Source: Gloeopeniophorella convolvens (Eukaryota; Basidiomycota; Agaricomycetes; Russulales). Taken from it: 64,000 nucleotides of DNA. Below the pieces are notes generated by a model. The model worked only from the letters and a program-made list of their open reading frames with translations. It searched no databases and was not told where the DNA came from. The stretch lies in NCBI GenBank assembly GCA_022496205.1, contig WTXD01000030.1, positions 124,001 to 188,000 of the forward strand, written 5' to 3'. Of this stretch, positions 61,701 through 64,000 are shown piece by piece (position 1 is the first letter of the stretch; each line of letters starts with the position of its first letter). The position numbers and the translations under genes were made by a program.

Positions 61701-62547
61701 GGACGACGAGAATGACTCGGAGGAGATCCGCGCGCTCAAGGTGCGTCCACCCTTTTGTGTGTTTGGCGCGTGGGAACTCGTTAGCTTACGGACTGGCCGC
61801 GCGCTGTCACTTAGGCTCGCCGACGCTACCTTCGGAGCCTGCTGCAGGCATCCACGTCGCCATCAGCGCTGAGTGCCGAACCCCCGCGCACGCGCCACTG
61901 CCGCAACCCTGCGCGCGCACGCGCGCCGGCACGCCCGCTGCTGCAGCTCGTGCCGGGGTACACCGTCCTGGTGCTCGACACCAACATCCTTCTCTCCTCG
62001 CTGTCATCCGTCGCGGCACTCGTGACGAGCCTGTGCTGGACGGTCGTCGTGCCGCTGCCGGCGATCATGGAGCTCGACGGGCTCGCGGCGGCGCCCGCAC
62101 CGCTCGGCGACGCCGCGCGCGCGGCGGTCGCGTTTGTCGTTGCGCACGTGCGCTCGCACGCGGACGCGCTCAAAGTGCAGACGTCGCGCGGGAACTACCT
62201 CGCGTCGCTCACCGTGCGGCGCGAGCTCGTCGACTTTGACGACCCGCAGTCGCAGGAGCGCAGCATGGACGACCTGATCCTCAAGTCGGCGCGCTGGCAG
62301 GACGAGCACTGGGCCGACCGCTCCGCGATGTTGCGCGGCGCGGTGCCCGCTAGCGAGCGCCCGCCGAACGCGGCGCGCGTCGTGCTGCTCAGCCTCGATC
62401 GCAATCGTGAGTCTCCCGCCGTCTTTTGCGCGTGTGTGCAGCGTCTAACTGATGGTAATGGTGACAGTCCGCCTCAAAGCGCGCGCTCGGCAGCTCGACG
62501 CTGCGGGCGAGGAGGAGCTCGCGGCGCTGCTCGCGGCGACGACGTGA
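58794..62547 (+). CDS. EST1/SMG6-like DNA/RNA-binding protein with C-terminal PIN nuclease
   Basis: Large protein of the Est1/Smg5-7 family. SMG6-type members cut nonsense mRNA with their PIN domain, and Est1-type members bind telomerase RNA. The head is disordered (MHLDPPKPHQKLHRERDAAP). The 14-3-3-like TPR region shows YRDISALETKILT, WTNGFHRLLENLRRSSLGSK, IAMEYLQEFIYYAYTFYTAL, RDWYAEGVSATPGHGKLHHH and LGLLSRETEGEELRGVYHFV, then SMIAIRPFETARESVLPLW. The Est1 DNA/RNA-binding part contains WAVRGMAWSGRHVFERGFWD, and an acidic linker EDDENDSEEIRALK leads, after an intron (about 61741-61814), to ARRRYLRSLLQ. The PIN domain has VLVLDTNILLSSL, MDDLILKSARWQDEHW and LLSLDRN-LRLKARARQL: three acidic positions of the active site are kept, though LTDDRN of SMG6 has become LSLDRN. 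Confidence 0.87.
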
Positions 62548-62580
62548 CACCCCGCGCGCGCTCGCCACGCCGCCCCCCGC

Positions 62581-62704
62581 GGCGCAGACACGGCCCGCCC
62601 CCATACGGACGTGCGCCCCGGTCCTGCTCGCCCGCAGCGCTTACTACGGCCACGCGCTGCGGGCGAGCGGGACCGGGGCGCGCACGGCGGGCCGTGTCTG
62701 CGCC
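62581..62704. repeat. Long imperfect hairpin (inverted repeat), 60 + 51 bases, 13-nt loop
   Basis: Left arm 62581-62640, loop ttactacggccac (62641-62653), right arm 62654-62704. Inner stem: gctcgcccgcagcgc pairs with gcgctgcgggcgagc without mismatch; then ccccggtcc with ggaccgggg (one mismatch near); outer stem: ggcgcagacacggcccgcc with ggcgggccgtgtctgcgcc, perfect over 19 bases. The left arm has about 9 extra bases (ccatacgga). It begins 34 bp after the SMG6-like stop codon, so it probably lies in the 3' UTR. Confidence 0.88.
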
Positions 62705-63772
62705 CCGACGCGCACTCGCACGTGCCGCCGCGCGCTTGCTTGCTTGCGCCAGCGGAACGGACTCACTCCCGTCTGCGTTGTTCACCATCTCTCACACACC
62801 CCCGCATCGCATATCATACCCCGTTCGTCATCACGCATCACACTGCACTCGTCGTCGTCGTCCGTCCCACCCACCCTGTACTCTACCCGCGCGCGCACGG
62901 CACCGGCGCCACCCCCAGCCGCGTATTTATGTCGGAATTTCCCACCTTGGCGGTCCTTTAGGTGTCCTCATGAGTCTTTCAGTCTTCTTCGCTTGTGGCG
63001 TTTTGTTGTTACTTCCTCACCTGCCTACCTGCCCACTTTCTTTACCACCCGTTTCTTGTTTTTGTTATTTACTTATTATTCCTTCGCATATCACGCTTGT
63101 CCACTCTCTTGGCTCGTCTCTAATCCTCCCTCCCTTTTCACTCTTATCACTTGCCGTGTCGTAGTCGCCGTCGTCACTGTGTGTTAAAGTCGTGCATCGT
63201 GCATCATTAGGTGTAGCTGTACCCCTCCATATCTCGCCCTCAATACATCCTAGCGTTCCGAGATGATATCGATGTGCCGGGTGCATGCGCAGACTTCTTC
63301 GGACAAGTGAGATATAGTGATATATATCGATACGGTCTGTCGGGAGGCTTCTGGGTTCTGTTGTGGTAAGTCCATGCCATACGATTAGGTCTGATGCAGA
63401 TGGATGGATGCCACCGTACGCGTCCATCTGTACGTGGATCTGCGCCGTTCTAGAATCGCTAGTTGGTGCACATACGCGATATATACTGCGCATATATGCG
63501 TGTCAACAGGAACATGCGCCGTATCTGCGCAGCGGAATACACGGATCACGCACACGAACGACTCCAGCACCAGGTCTGGTCATAGATTCCTCGCAGAAAA
63601 TTTGCGCGGTGCTTCGACCCCTGCTGCTTGTACGTCAAACGCCCACACACTAGGCTCGGGCGCCGCAGCGCGCACGACACGATGCCAATCGATCTCATTT
63701 TTTCTACAATACGTGATGGAACTGCTACCGCACACATGCGCATGGGGACCCCTGGGTGTCCAGCGGTCTGGC
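62705..63772. other. Intergenic, about 1.07 kb
   Basis: No gene. 62790-63180 is C/T-rich on the plus strand with frequent TTC and CTC runs. Palindromic AT-rich gcgatatatactgcgcatatatgcg-like sequence lies at 63476-63500. This is the shared 3' space of two convergent genes. Confidence 0.4.
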
Positions 63773-64000
63773 CTACTCGAAGATCCACGACGCGAGCGTG
63801 GCCTCGTACTGGACTACGCCCTCAGGGAACCAGCTGCGCGCACAGAACACATCAGCACGGGGGCGCGCGGCAGGAAGCAGTGACACGCACAGCTTGATCT
63901 CCTTCTCGGCGTTCTCGACAGTGTCCGAGCCGTGGCAGATGTTGCGTCCAACGGCGAGCGCAAAGTCGCCGCGGATGGTGCCTGCGGGCGCACACAGGCG
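63773..64000 (-). CDS. YNK1: Nucleoside diphosphate kinase, C-terminal part (cut by window edge)
   Basis: Transfers gamma-phosphate between nucleoside triphosphates and diphosphates through a phospho-histidine. Visible: [20 protein letters not shown] with the catalytic His in [18 protein letters not shown], then after an intron (about 63825-63882) [19 protein letters not shown], ending at a stop at 63773-63775. Only about 50 residues, roughly the last third of the enzyme, lie in the window; the rest continues beyond 64000. Confidence 0.92.
   Translation of the reverse strand, partial: RLCAPAGTIRGDFALAVGRNICHGSDTVENAEKEIKLCVSLLPAARPRADVFCARSWFPEGVVQYEATLASWIFE

Overview
The window is nuclear DNA from a filamentous basidiomycete, most likely an Agaricomycete. 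Genes are split by many short GT-AG introns of roughly 50-65 bp, are tightly packed, and lie on both strands without operons. The gene set is eukaryotic and fungal: ATG8, DIS3, POL31, PET100, QCR7, STRAP, an SMG6/EST1-like nuclease, a SulP sulfate permease, an old yellow enzyme and a GPI-anchored cupredoxin. No rRNA or CRISPR was seen, and no tRNA was recognised. Reading frames below were joined by eye across splice sites, so exon borders are predictions.

Left part (1-29.5 kb). An MFS drug/polyamine-type transporter (603-2866) and an unknown protein (3254-4504) are followed by a 4.1-kb gene-poor stretch with a 4 x 20 bp minisatellite. Next come a GH63 glucosidase I of N-glycan processing, the exosome nuclease DIS3, ATG8, a small four-helix membrane protein, a RAD57/XRCC3-type recombinase, a HID1/dymeclin family protein, a secreted cupredoxin and the DNA polymerase delta small subunit POL31.

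Middle (30-34 kb). A tandem duplication carries two highly divergent Rab-like GTPases. The P-loop is kept, but the DTAGQ and NKxD guanine-nucleotide motifs and the C-terminal prenylation cysteines are gone. This is the strongest candidate for an undescribed gene system here.

Right part (34.5-64 kb, distinctly GC-richer). Glutamate decarboxylase, PET100, a PLP serine/threonine dehydratase, CMC2, transketolase, QCR7, an old yellow enzyme with a changed active-site Asn, a SulP permease, STRAP, an unknown conserved protein (possible NTF2-like fold), an SDR oxidoreductase, an SMG6/EST1-like PIN nuclease and the 3' end of a nucleoside diphosphate kinase. PET100, CMC2 and QCR7 put three respiratory-chain assembly or structural genes within 7 kb.

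Mobile DNA. Two non-autonomous DNA elements were found with CACTG...CAGTG termini and 3-bp target duplications, features of the CACTA (EnSpm/CMC) superfamily: a 480-bp MITE (20653-21132, TSD AAC) and a 1657-bp element (53316-54972, TSD CAA). The larger one encloses a fragment of a mitochondrial pyruvate/branched-chain dehydrogenase kinase gene that still contains an intron, so it looks like a gene-capturing (Pack-type) CACTA. A long imperfect hairpin (62581-62704) lies just behind the SMG6-like gene.
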